Assembly (NCBI GenBank): GCA_907165065.1
Contig: OU015524.1
Coordinates: 39,251,295 to 39,315,294 of the forward strand
From: Caprimulgus europaeus
Lineage: Eukaryota > Chordata > Aves > Caprimulgiformes > Caprimulgidae
DNA length: 64,000 nt
Reading direction: 5' to 3'
Shown: positions 47,672-59,500 of the stretch, piece by piece
Layout: every line of letters begins with the position of its first letter
Numbering within the stretch: position 1 is the first letter of the stretch
Position numbers and translations under genes: made by a program
The notes under the pieces: model-generated
What the model saw: the letters and a program-made list of their open reading frames with translations, nothing else
What the model was told of the DNA's origin: nothing
The model's database searches: none

Positions 47672-48821
47672 TGTGGTGGGTTGACCCTGGCTAGAGACCG
47701 GATGCCCACCAAAGCCCACTCTATCACTCCCCCTCCTCAAATGGGCAGGGGGAGAAAATTATAACGAAAAGCTCGTGGGTGGAGATAAGGACAGAGAGAG
47801 ATCACTCACCAGTTACTGGCACGGGCAAAACAGACTCGACTTGGGGGAAAAAACAAATTTACTTTATTACAAATCAAAATTAGAGGAGAATGAGAAGTAA
47901 AACCAAATCTTAAAACACCTCCCCCATCCCTCCCTTCTTCCCGGGCTTAATCTCTTTCCCGATTTTCCACCTCCTCCCCCCAGCAGCACAGGGGAACAGG
48001 GAATGGGGTTAGGGTCAGTTCATCACACGGTGTTTCTGCCGCTGCTTCCTCCTCAGGGGGAGGTCTCCTTCCCCCGCACCAGCGTGGGGTCCCTCTCACG
48101 GGAGACAGTCCTCCACCAACTGCTCCAACGTGAGTCCTTCCCATGACCAACAGTTCCTCACGAACTGCTTTGGCATGGGTCCATTCCATGGGGTGCAGTC
48201 CTTCAGGAAGGGACTGCTCCAGCGCGGGTCCCCCACGGGGTCACAAGTCCTGCCAGCAAACCTGCTCCGGCGTGGGCTCCTCTCTCCACGGGCTACAGGT
48301 CCTGACAGGAACCTGCTCCAGCGCGGGCTTCCTGCGGGGTCACAGCCTCCTTCGGCATCCACCTGCTCCGGCGTGGGGTCCTCCACGGGCTACAGGTGGT
48401 CATCTGCACCACCATGGACCTCCAGGGGCTGCAGGGGGACAGCCCGCTTCACCCTGGTCTTTCACCAACAGGCTGCAGGGGAATCGCTGCTCCGGCGCCT
48501 GGAGCCCATCCTCCCCCCTCCTTCTTCACTGACCTTGGTGTCTGCGGAGTTGTTTCTCTTACATCTTCTCACTCCTCTCTCCAGCTGCAAAGTGTGCAGC
48601 TTTTTTTTTCTCCCTTCCTTTTTTTTTTCTTAATTATGTTATCACAGAGGCGTTACTGATTGGCTCGGCCTTGGCCAGCGGCGGGTCCCTTCTTGTAGCC
48701 GGCTGGCATTGGCTGTGTCGGGTCGGACATGGGGGAAGCTTCTGGCAGCTTCTCTCACAGAAGCCACCCCATGTCCCCTCCCCCACTGCTACCAAAAACC
48801 TTGCCATGCAAACCCAATACA
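47672..48821 (-). mobile_element. LTR copy 4 (5'-most on element strand)
   Basis: 1150 bp. It has one extra T in the T-run near 48620 (an A-run on the element strand), which shortens the antisense open frame compared with the other copies. Its outer end (TGTATTGGG on the element strand) meets unique DNA beginning GAGCT, which defines the true LTR start. This is the copy expected to drive element transcription, leftward. Confidence 0.93.
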
Positions 48822-48826
48822 GAGCT
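48822..48826. repeat. target site duplication GAGCT, right copy
   Basis: Matches 43203-43207 exactly. The presence of one matching pair only at the outer borders shows that the array occupies one insertion site. Confidence 0.85.
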
Positions 48827-49104
48827 GAACTTAAAAAATACCAGAATTAAAAAACCACCAGAACTAAGATTATTTGGGGAATTTTAAAATTTTACTTCCT
48901 TTAGCTCTGTATCCTGTAGCCAGTTATGCCCTGATCAGTCTATCAGTCCATGTTTTTTCCTTCCACTGAACTTTTTCTTACTCCTTCAGACATATATGTT
49001 GTTTGTATTTCCACAACATTGCATGCTATTGGTATAGAACATGCAGCTCTCCCTCCTGACTCCCATCTGTGCATCCCTTTCACCCAGTTCTGATCATCTT
49101 ATTT

Positions 49105-49375
49105 CAAAAAGGAGACAGCTGAACAAGAACAAGCACAATAAAAGAATGACCAGCACTACGGAATGGCACCTCCGAAGAGATTAAACACACCCAGACTCTT
49201 CAGCCTTAAACTCCTGTGATGGAGGAGGGATGTGACAGGCAGCTATGAGATCATTAATGGTGTCGAGAACATTAATAGAGAACAATTGTTCACTGTTTAT
49301 CATAAGCCAAAAAAACACAGGCGTCACTCAAATCATAATGTGGCAGATGTACAAAAACCAACAAGAAATACTGAG
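49105..49375 (+). mobile_element. old CR1-type LINE fragment
   Basis: A diverged forward fragment. It has the AAGAGATTAAACACACCCAGACTCTTCAGCC block, then GGAGGGATGTGACAGGCAGCTATGAGATCATTAATGG, then an AATAGAGAACAATTGTTCACTG stretch. These follow the order seen in ancient CR1 subfamilies ('agactgggactcttcagcttgg ... gatatgatagaggtctataaaatcatgaatgg ... tgttattta'). The frame is destroyed and there is no terminal octamer. Edges are approximate. Confidence 0.65.
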
Positions 49376-50025
49376 CATTTGCTCAATTCCTTATATTCCT
49401 CCCCCAAGTAGCTACTAGTAGCTCAGATGAGGGTACTGGGATAAATGGACTTTCAGTGCAATCAAGTATGATCATCTTTATGTTTGGTTTATTTTTATTA
49501 TTATTATGCTATATAATCAAATTATACACAGTTTTCTTCCAAGTCTCCTAAAAACAATCTCCACCTCCCACATTACCCCAGAGGAATAGAGATGTGCAGG
49601 ATGCACTGTGGCTGGGGACACCTACTGAGAGCAGGTAACTGTAACACACACTGTCAGGGACACTCCTTGATGTGCTGGGACTAATATGAAAGCAAGGGGA
49701 AACATATGGGATCCAGGACCTATAGCACCAAATGAGCTAGCAGAGCAGAGATCTGCTAGTAAGAACTGTAGCCTTAGACTTCTTGTCTAGCTGCAGTTTC
49801 CTCTTTCCTCTTGACTCCACCAGTCCCAGCATCCCTCTCTCAATCCAGTCTCAGTCTTCAACCATGGAACAATACAAAATGTCTAATAGGCAAAGACATA
49901 CTTGTCCAATCAGGGCCAAAAGGACTGTTTCAGTTACATTTTCTGACAAAGCAGATGAAGGCTTAGAGAGTTATTTCTCTCTATATTAGACCCTGTAATA
50001 TTTCTGTGTAAAGATATTTACAAAC

Positions 50026-50110
50026 CTGATGTCCACAGTGTTATTGCATTCATGGTCAAACACCTCAAAGGCCTCTGTAATCTTTTTCTCAACCTCAGCG
50101 AGTGTGCAAT
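50026..50110 (-). CDS. EFCAB2: EFCAB2 (DRC8) exon 2 with first EF-hand loop
   Basis: An 85-nt exon: two bases of a split codon, 27 codons and two trailing bases. It encodes CTLAEVEKKITEAFEVFDHE and then CNNTVDI, closely matching mammalian AEFHKKIKEAFEVFDHESNN. The EF-hand loop DHECNNTVDIRE crosses into the next exon and keeps Asp1, Glu3, Asn5, Asp9 and Glu12, so it may bind calcium. The acceptor is TTTCTGCAG|A and the donor CATCAG|GTTTGT. The upstream exon must end one base into a codon and supply the start; I could not find it. Summed over the six exons found there are 158 sense codons, close to the 162-residue human protein. Confidence 0.93.
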
Positions 50111-51499
50111 CTGCAGAAAGAAACATAAAAAAAAAAATTAAAAGGTTTATTGAGCTGTTGCAATTGATTTATTTCCAATTTGAGAATTGCGACCACAGAA
50201 GCACCAAAAACAGATAGACTGGCAGACAGGAAAGGTACTTCAAAAAAGCAGAAGTTACTCTGTAAAAAGAAAAAAAAACAAAACAAACCAAACACAAAAA
50301 TCAAAACCACTCTCAATACAGAATCTGTAATTTCTATTAGTAATATGGACTTGCTATGGCTCTGAACCTCCAACAAGTCTGGTGGTAATGGTGTGTCACA
50401 GCTGCATGATCACCTAAGTGTCCAAGTGTGGACTCTGTCCAGAGTGTGCCACAGCTCCTTCTGGACCACGAGCCTGAGCCACTCCTGGACACCGTGGTGC
50501 CAGTGGTATGAGCAAGGTCAACGTGGGCCCAGATGTGCCCTGAGGTAGGGCTGAGTCTCTTCACCCTGCATCCAAAGAAACCTAAGTGCTCTCATGTCCA
50601 CTAAGTTAGTCATAATGACTAAAAAGCTGACAACCAGCAATAAAGAAGTGGCTAAGATATGTGCACAGTGAATATATCTCATGGTAAATAATTTATTTTA
50701 ACAGTTTGGAAAGGAAGACGATCTCAGTGAAGGGGAAGGAGTAATTTGCTTCATTTCCTTTTTATATCTCCATCTCAAAGAATGGGGAAAGAAGAACCAC
50801 AAGTTACCACAGTTATATCTCACCTAAAGCCAGAAATTGCATTCTGGGGGTAAGGGAAGTACCAGGAAATAAATTCCAAAAAGAAAAATGTAAAGAGAGG
50901 AAAGGGTCTTTCTCAAAAAAAAGCTTCCTGGCAAGGAAGCCAAGGTAAATAAGAGTGAACTAGTTAGCCCATTTATTCACGTCGTAGTTTGACTCCAGAA
51001 GACCGAATATAGGAAGCAAAGTGATATGATCTTGACCTTTTGGTTCCTGTGGCTATACACTGCCCCAGCTGGCAAACCACTTTCGGGAGGCAGCATTTTG
51101 TGAGCTAGCCCCATGGCCTCCACAGAGACACCACAGGGAAAAACTGAATGACAGACAGAACATGAGATTGGTATCAAGCATATTTACTTTCTCATTTGCA
51201 CACTTCTCTGCTGTATTTTCAACATAATAATTACAATGTACCCCTCCTCTATTAGAACTGATTTATTTTCTTCTTTAGGCTCATCTGGTGTTAAGTGTTG
51301 TTGAGCAGCTCTGACCAGCACTAAGCCACTGGACCTTGTTTCCACAGGTATAACAATTTCATATGTAGTTTTCCACAATCCCAATAGTGTGGGAATCTCT
51401 GGGGCTGCAGTCTACAGCCATTTTTTTTTTCATTTGCTCTCTTACCCTCATGACAGAAATGTCTGTTTTCTGGCAAAAGATATCCAAACTAAACATAGC
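50111..51499 (-). other. EFCAB2: EFCAB2 intron 1 or upstream sequence
   Basis: No first coding exon is recognisable: none of the minus-strand ATG-initiated short frames with a GT donor in the required phase lies in CpG-rich DNA. A GC-richer patch at about 50370-50570 has a 75-codon frame with no family resemblance. The sequence CGTCGTAGTTTGACTCCAG at about 50980 resembles an LTR start, but I cannot connect it to anything. Confidence 0.55.
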
Positions 51500-51643
51500 T
51501 AAATGGTACACTGGCTTTGTAATCTCCCTGTCTGTATCTCAACCCATGAGCTTTTTCATTGTATTTTCTCTGCCAGTACTGTGGAGGAGGGCAGAGTGCA
51601 GCTGGCTGGGTGCCTGACAGAGGGCCAAGGTCAACCCACCACA
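51500..51643 (+). mobile_element. decayed ERVK-type LTR, 3' end
   Basis: The segment ends CCAAGGTCAACCCACCACA, which is one mismatch from the terminus of the array LTRs (CCAGGGTCAACCCACCACA). Upstream blocks also match in order: CTCCCTGTCTGTATCTCAACCCATGAGCTTTTTCATTGTA against the array's CTCTCTGTCCTTATCTCCACCCACGAGCTTTTCGTTATA, and GGAGGAGGGCAGAG near the end. It is a much older relative on the opposite strand. The 5' part is not recognised; it may start near 50980. Confidence 0.65.
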
Positions 51644-54600
51644 GGCTGCCAGCACTTCAATATAGGAGTGGATTGGCCCAGATATAAAGAAGCTCTTTTT
51701 CATATAGAAGAGAGGCACATCCCCTTATAAAGGTACAAGTGCCTGCTGCTTCCCATCTGTGTTTGGTACTGAACTCCCCCAGAGGATATGTGAAGAGAGA
51801 TAGGAATATATCTTATATTCCTCTCTCTGACTTTATTCCCTTGATGGAAGCAAGGGCAGGTACATGTACGATGGATTGGAGACTGGAGCTCACTGAGGAA
51901 GAGCCCTGTCAGTCCCCAGATAGAGGACAAGCTGTATTTTTTTCATAGCTTGACAATAATGCCCACCTTTTATGTGCCTAAGCAGTAAAATCCACATTTA
52001 ATTCCTTTCCAAACAACTCAGTTAAATGTAAGTGGACCTGATTCCTTGTAGAAGAGGCCTTAAAGACTCTCTAATTACTAAATTTGATGGGAGTTTTTTC
52101 AGGACTTCAGAGAGTCCTGGATCTATTCTCCAATGTAGACTGCTAGGGTTTAGCTCCTGAGATCAGACACTTCAATTGTACACCGTGTCTTGCAGTAGAG
52201 AAATGCTGAAGGGATATTTATAGCTGTATATTCTTGGCTTGATGAGTGAGCCTTCTATAGAAATAAAAATTAACCAGGAGGAGTCAGGGAGAGATTTCCA
52301 CTACGGGAACTATGTAGCCATCCAGCCTTTTCAAGCTTTGCCTTCCGTGAAAACAGTATACATTCATCTTACCTGTTTCAAGAGGCCTGACAAAGGTTCT
52401 GAAATGAAATGAAGTTGATGATTTAATCTAGGTACCAGATAATCTATATTACTTCCAAGAACTGAGAGGAAGTTGTGATGAAGAGCCATATCCACAGAAG
52501 AAAACCTAATATACTGTAGTCCTCTCAAAGACTCTCTGTGAGATGAATGAACACCTAATAAGCTATTGCCTAAATCTCTTGTCATCTCTTTAGGAATGAA
52601 AGCCAAAGATGTTCAACACAGTTCAGGATGGCAAAGCTAGTTATATGAAGACTTTTATGACTCACTCTAAATCTCTCTTTGGGAGGGAGAAAAAGCTGGA
52701 TTCTAGCTCTAGGATAAGTAATGGACAAAGGTTTAAAATTATACCTTCAAGAAGGGCAACAAGAGATCAGACATGCAGTTAACTCAGCAGATGGGATGCT
52801 CTAATGTACTGAAATCTTTCTGTACAAGGAGACTCTGCTCCATGGGTAGATCAATTAAAGTTTCATGTTGCCTTGTGGAGCAATTTTTTACCAGTTTTCA
52901 AGACAGAAATGCCTACACTCTGATTGAATAAAACATTTCACTCACTTATTCTACTAACTAGAAAAACAATACATAATAACAAAGATAAAATTATCTGATT
53001 ACTTCTAATGGCTTAACTAAATAAATATTTAAACATACCATGTCAAAAAAAAAAGATTCCAACACCTGCAACTACTTATTCCCTCAAACATGTCCTGTAG
53101 GGATGATATACTATTTCCTTTTACATGCTGCTAAAATGCTTCAGATACTTGCCATTTTTTCTCATTTTCTCATTTATTTTCCTACCACATATGCAATAAG
53201 AAGACAAAATTTCTTAAAATCCACTATCCAGGTGCATTAACTGAAAAGTGCATTCACTATCAGTTTGCTTTCCTGTACTATCCTTTGCCATTTTCCCAGT
53301 TTGTTTAGCATGAACTAGATAAAGCTCTAGGCACTGCCAGCTAAGTAAGACTGGCAGGGAGCTGGGACTCCTGAGTTAATTCTGCTGGTTCTTTCAGACT
53401 GAGTTCTTCCTCTTCAGCTTGTCTAGACTGTTCCCCAGCACTCCAAAGCCCATTTGAAGTCAGCTCTTAAGCAGCACACCTGCCTCAGTTGTGACACTTC
53501 CTCTTCAAAGACCACAGCTTCAGTTTTTGTAGGGATCAGAAGCAATTAAAGAAAAAGATGTGGCTCTGCCAGACTCTTGAGTAATGGACATTTTTAAAAG
53601 TGATTTCTAGTTGATACAATTTGATAGATTCTACCATTCATTTAACTGTATGAGCTTGCTTTCTTTTCTTCCTCAGGGCTAGTTCCTCTGATGGTTCAAA
53701 AAGCCAACCCTTCCTTTCACCAAAGAGAAACTATGTGCAGAAAAAAGCAGTATCAAAGGAATAGGTAGGCCAACATTAAACAATCACCTCAAATGCTGGG
53801 CAGCAGCATCTGTCGGCTGCTCACAGGAAAAGCTTTAGTCCCAATACAGCCCGATGAACCTTCTTACACAATGTGATACTCTGAAACTCTTTTCATGCTA
53901 TGTAAAGAGTAAAATTAAGGGCTGATTTGTAGAAGCACCAGTGGACTTCAATTTATTACTTAGTGTTACTACTTAACACACCTGAAACATTAATCTTTAT
54001 AAATATTAATCTAGGTATATTTTAATAAATACAGTCAACTTTACATTTAAACTCCTATATGTAGGTGGACACCTCAGTAGTTACTCCATCCTGTCTTCAT
54101 GGTACTATGTTATGGTTACAAGTAGGTGTGAAGAAACTCCTGAGGTCTCTGGTGACAGGACCACGTTCTCATACAGGGCTGCCTTGCTGAGCTAGTCACT
54201 CTGAAATGACAAAGGACACAACTGGGTAACCCCAACTCAGTGACAGACAGTTTTAGAGTCATGTACATGTTGTTGTTCTGATTTTATTTAAAAGTGGGGT
54301 TCCCAACAGCTCTTTTGTAGTTTTCCCCATCCACTAATCAGGGCTTATCAATACAAAGAACAGAACTGTAGCAGTGGCTACATACTCCAGGACCATTTCT
54401 TCTCTTTCTCACTAGTCATTATTTCAACCAAAAAAGTAGGCAGCAACCTTGGTCCTGTCAGCTGAAAAACTGGGAAGGGGATGCAAAGACTGTCATGAAG
54501 AAAACTGAACATTTTTAAGAAGGCAATGGACACAAGAGAGGACATGATTGTGCAGGCAGCCAAATAAGAAAATGTGAATCTTAAAGCCTCCTGCAATCCC

Positions 54601-54744
54601 CACTCAGCTTCAGTGAGCCTTCTCTTCCTGCTCACAGATCCAAGCTACAGTATTCAACTAACCTCCTCACACTGCTCCAACACTGCAACACTCCAACGCT
54701 CCTTATGCTGCCTCCATAAAGCCCTGCTGGCCATCATCCTTTGC
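51644..54744. other. EFCAB2 intron 1 or upstream sequence
   Basis: AT-rich DNA with no gene, RNA or repeat that I can name with confidence. Confidence 0.5.
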
Positions 54745-56536
54745 AAATCCTAGCTCTTCCTATCACAGGCTTTAAACTGAAGGACTTGAGAGGTGGGGCC
54801 CAAAATGGCAATGCTCATGCCACTGTATCCAGCTGGGGAATAAGCCAGGCCAACCAGAGCAGCGACAAATGTTCCTTAGCTGCCTTTCACTATGAGAACC
54901 AGAAGGCAAATCATCTCAAGGGTGTGTACAGATGCGGTGAATCTTCCTGCACCCCTCCAAGGAAACCTACATGCCTGAATACCTCTCTGAAATGCCCATA
55001 CAGCAATGCACTCAGCATGGGGAATAAACAGGAAGAGCTAGAGATCAGTGTGTGGTCACAAGGCTATGACCTCACTGCAATTCCAGAGACATGGTGGGAT
55101 GGCTCACAGGACTGGAATGCTGTCATGGATGGCTGTGTACGTTTTAGAAAAGCCAGGTGAGCAAGTCAAGGTGGTGGAGTTGCTCTTTATGTGAAAGAGA
55201 AACTGGATTCTACTGAGCTATGCCTTGGGGTAGATAAAGAACAAGTCAAGAGCTTAAGGGTGAGAATCAAGGGGCAGGCTAATATAAAACACCTCCACTG
55301 TTGTAGGTGTTTGCTATCTGATCAGGCAGAGGAAGTTGATGAGGCCTTCTACAGACCCAGCTGGAAATACCCTCACAGGCACTGGTTCTCCTGGGGGACT
55401 TCAACCACCCTGATATTTGCTGGAAAGACAACACAGCTAGGCACACACGGTCCAGGAGATTCCTGCAGAGCATTGATAATAACTTTTTGACACAGGTGGT
55501 GGAGGAGCCAACAAGGAGTGCTGCTGGACCTTGTACTAACAAATAAAGAAGGACTGGTTGGGAATGTGAAAGTCAGGGGCAGCCTTGGCTGCAGTGACCA
55601 CGAGATGGTGGAGTTCAGGGTCCTGCATAGAAGAAGCAGGGCAATAAGTAGGATTGCAACCCTGGACTTCAGGAGAGCTAACTTTAGCGTCTTCAAAGAC
55701 CCACTTGGAGGAATCCCATGGGTTAGGGCTCTAGAAGGTAGGGGGACCCAAGAGAACTGGTTAATATTAAGGACCACTTCTTCCAAGCTCAAGATTGGTG
55801 CATTTAATGAGTAAAAAATTGAGCAAAGGAATCAGGACACCTGCACAGATGAGCAGGGAGCTTCTGGAAAAACTCCAATGGAAGAAGGAAGTTTACACAA
55901 TGTGGAAGAAGGGACTGGCCACTTGGGAGGAATACAGGAACGCTGTCAGAGTACGCAGGGGTGCAGCGAGGGAGGCTAACGCCCACTTAGAATTCAATCT
56001 GGTGAGGAATGTCAAGAACAGGAAAGGCTTCTTCAACATTAGCAAAAGGAAGACTAGGGAAAATGTGGGCCTGCTTCTGAATGAGGTGGGTGCCCTGGTG
56101 ACAGAGGATAGAGAAGGGGGAGCTACTGAACATCTTCTTTGCTTCAGTCTCTACTGCCAGGGCCGGCCCTCAGGAATCCCAGGCCTGGAGGTAGGAGAGA
56201 AAGTCTGGAGAAAGGAAGACTTTCCCTTGGTTGACGAGGACTGGGTTAGAGATCATTTAGGCAAACCTGACACCCACAAATCCATGGGCTGCAATGGGAG
56301 GCATCCACAAGTGCTGAGAGAGCTGGCAAATGTTATTGCTAAACCACTCTCCATTATCTTTGATCCTGGAGAACAGTAGAGGTGCCCGACGACTGGAGAA
56401 AAGCCAGTGTCACTCCAGTCTTCAAAAAGGGAAAGAAGGACAACCCAGGAAACCTGCTCTAGACGTACCTGCTTTGGCAGGGGGGTTGGACTAGATGATC
56501 TCCGGAGGTCTCTTTCAACCCCTACCATTCTGTGAT
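54745..56536 (+). mobile_element. CR1 LINE with endonuclease region, most of RT deleted
   Basis: This is a long forward CR1 relic. About 55010-55140 encodes the N-terminal endonuclease block (SMGNKQEELE and ETWWDGSQDWNAVMDG, typical of CR1 ORF2). The catalytic SDHE motif is at 55593-55604. The linker to the reverse transcriptase follows at 55820-56440, ending with the DDWRKASVTPVFKKGKKDN start of the RT domain. At about 56448 the sequence jumps directly to the last 90 bp of a CR1 tail (CCTGCTTTGGCAGGGGGGTTGG, GGACTAGATGATCT, ATTCTGTGATC). So the catalytic RT core is missing. Several frameshifts and stops split the frame (open pieces end at 55160, 55490, 55814 and 56379). It is a dead copy and not a host gene. 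Confidence 0.9.
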
Positions 56537-59500
56537 CCCCAAAATCATAAGTTACACTCTCTGTCTTGCCACACAATGCCAAGCAAAAAGGAGAGGTGAG
56601 AAGGTGGTTGAGCTACGGGGAGTATCTGAGACAGCTGGAGGTGGAAAAGGTACAAAAAAGTAAGTTTGAAGTCCCTGCTTGAAAACTGAGCCTACTGTAT
56701 GGTCAAAAAAAGGTTTGCCAACAAGCAGAAATAGCTAAACAGATCTTACTTCTTACAGCTTTAATATGGAGTTAAAATCTTCGAAATGCGTCAAGATGCA
56801 GGAACAGTTCCCCAGTACGAAAGGAGACTGGTGCTGTTCCTGAAGATGTGAAACCAGTACTATGTGCCCTTTAAGGGCAATTCTCAATTTATTATCTAGG
56901 TGTACACAGCAAAAGGATGAAAGAGATGAACTAAACAGTAAAAGAAATTTGTCTTTGATCTTTGCAGTCACTGTTTCATCTTACCTATTCCAAAATCCTT
57001 CACAAAACCACTAATGGAAATAAGGGCATAAGAATTGAGAAAAAAACAAACAAACAAACAAAAAAAACCACCCACCACACCAAATCTGACTCAAGATCTA
57101 ATGAGAAGAAATGTACAATATGTATTTGTTTAAATATGAAGGAAAAAAACAAACAAGACTTCAAAATCTTGCTCTGAGGAGGTTATCAATTAGCTCTTAT
57201 GAGATCTAACCAAGCTTTTAAGCAGATGTTAACTGGACCATCACCTAGGTCAAGATATTAAAAAGCAATCACAACACTCAGCATCACCACCACAGATGAA
57301 ATCTCAAACACTCTCAAATAAGCTCATCAGTTTTATCAAGACATTGTGTTTCCAGAACAAAACAGGAAAGGCAGTCTGGTGTCATAAGATGAATTCTTGG
57401 TGATGATATCAGCATAAGGTGTTCCCATGCTGCTGCTTCTCTTTCCTAACTCCAAAGCAAAGTATACAGCCCCCTCAATTATTCTGCCAAAAATGTTTGT
57501 GTTGCCTTCATGTTAAGTGTGGGGAGCTTGACTGATTTAGAAATAATTCAGAAACCTTGCCCCACCCTAAGGAAGAAAACTTTACAGCATTTAACTAATT
57601 CTGTTTTAAGGAAATCACTGAGGAAAAGGAACACAGAGAGAAAACAATCTTGAGGCCATTTGAATCTGACTTATTGGCAAGACTTTATGCTCTGTAGAAG
57701 AAAAGGCATGCATTAGATTTCTCCTGAAGACCCTCTTAATTCCAGAGGAAGCTTCATGTACAGTCAGTCTAATATGCTGAAACAGTAACTGTATGCCGTG
57801 CTCTAAAAATACTGAGGCAAGAGAAATATTTTCTTCTCTACTTGGTGCCTCCTATAGCATGCATGATATTAATATATTAGATACCAGGAAAGAAAGGAAC
57901 AATAATTAAGCTGTAAGCTTGTGAAATATGCAATGTTATTTGTGTCTTGTGATGCAAAATGAAATAATTTAAGATACATGCTTACTGAAGAGTTTTCATT
58001 CTGGAAAGACAAATCAAACAGATTTTGAAGAAAAATAAAAGGCTTATAAAGCAGTTTGATTCCTCCAAAGGTGGGATAAACCCACCCCTGAACTGCAATC
58101 TGAAGAAAACAGATTGACACAAACTACTGATGGCAACAATGGAAAATGTGACACCTGAGTTTAGCCATTCAGACTGAATGAAGAGATAAAAGATTAATGA
58201 AATTGGGTACATGCCAGTTCCCAAGAAATGACCAGGCCGAGTTCTTCACTTACTGTGGTAGGGACTCCAATTTGGGGATCCAAGCTATGGCCTGCAGACT
58301 CAGGAAAGGGATAATGCTTCCTCTCCTGGATGAAAAGCATCCTATGTTATCACAGATGATACTTAGGCAATCTGAACTTTAGTCTGTTTCCTGCAGAAGA
58401 ATAAAAAAGTTTAACTTGTTTCTGCAGAGGTCACTTTCAAGCTTTCTCAAAGAAGCAAAAATGAAGTCTCAAGAACAGCAAAAGCTTTTTCTTTCATGTT
58501 TTTCAGAACTGTTGAGAACTAGCCATATCATTGCTCCTTATTGTTTATGTTTGTCACAGCATGCACCATGCGTTATCTAGACAAACGAGCAAACTCCAGG
58601 GACAGTGTCAATCAACAAAACCAAAACCCTACACTCATCATCATGTGTACAATTAACCTTGGCTAAGAGCACGAGCTCACCCTATTGTCACACCTCTTTT
58701 CCTAATGGTAGTACATGTGAGAGCTGAAAAATTACCTGGTTGTTTCCATCACTGTAACTGCGTTATGGAAAACTAATAGAGAATAAAGGGACTGTATTTA
58801 AAAACAGATACACAGAATGGAGCTCTCAGAGTGGAGCAATCAGAACAATTTTTGCGCAGCCCCATGGCACGTGTTGCGAATAACCACGAGAACAAAATCA
58901 CCAGCAGCAAATAGGGTCTCAGAAAAATCAGGTAATTAATTTGATGTCTGATAGTAAAATACAGGCTGTCAGTTTGATGAAGGCTGTGGCAAAGTTAACT
59001 GCAAAAGCTACTTCAAATTCTGACATAAAAATATTAAACACAAATTTTCCTTTTTGTCTTCTTTACATAAGACAATTGTAACATGGGAAAAATTAATAAT
59101 AAAATTATATAAAAAATTAAGCACTAACTTGACTCCAGCTTTGGCTATGGAAATGAGATTATTTTATAGAATGATGCTAGTAATAAAAAAAAATAAATAA
59201 AAGAGTTCAGATCAACCACAATGGAAATATTTTAGTTATTGCAGTTAGAAGTGGACAAATCCATGGAAGACTTTTAAAAACCTATGTAACAACTGCACAT
59301 TTCAACCTCAAAGTTGAAAAATGCAAGAATATATCAATATGCAAAATATAACCAGTTTGTGATAGTGAGCTGGCACCAACTAATGGAGCTACAAGTTGGC
59401 AGTGACTTTATCTGATGAAACAAGATATCCTGAATATTACCCTAGGTTCTGATTGTTCAGCAGATAGTATTTTAAATGCCATGGCATTCTAAGCTACCAT

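Larger units (their letters stand above)
43208..48821 (-). mobile_element. tandem four-LTR ERVK-type array (LTR-int x3, LTR)
   Basis: A single inserted block of 5614 bp with an exact 1488-bp period: LTR 43208-44356, internal 44357-44695, LTR 44696-45844, internal 45845-46183, LTR 46184-47332, internal 47333-47671, LTR 47672-48821. The element strand is minus, the same as the host gene. LTRs start TGTATTGGGTTTGCATGGCA and end GGTCAACCCACCACA. Each 339-bp internal segment has a tRNA-Lys-type primer binding site next to the upstream LTR and a polypurine tract next to the downstream LTR, with no gag, pol or env genes. One GAGCT duplication flanks the whole array. I saw only two differences among units: G at 45270 where the others have A, and one extra T in the last LTR's T-run (about 48620). 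It could be a concatemer insertion, post-insertion unequal recombination, or partly an assembly artefact. Confidence 0.93.

Noticed and set aside
43208..48821. Interpretation as a satellite DNA or a segmental tandem gene duplication
   Set aside because: The unit resolves into an LTR with TG...CA ends, a primer binding site, a polypurine tract and a flanking target duplication, which a satellite or gene duplication would not have.
43208..48821. Interpretation as a CRISPR-like or other defence repeat array
   Set aside because: The units are kilobase-sized, the intervening segments are identical rather than unique, and the context is a vertebrate intron.
50337..50564. A 75-codon minus-strand frame just upstream of EFCAB2 exon 2, considered as the missing first exon
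   Set aside because: Its sequence does not resemble an EFCAB2 N-terminus and I could not identify a donor in the required phase.
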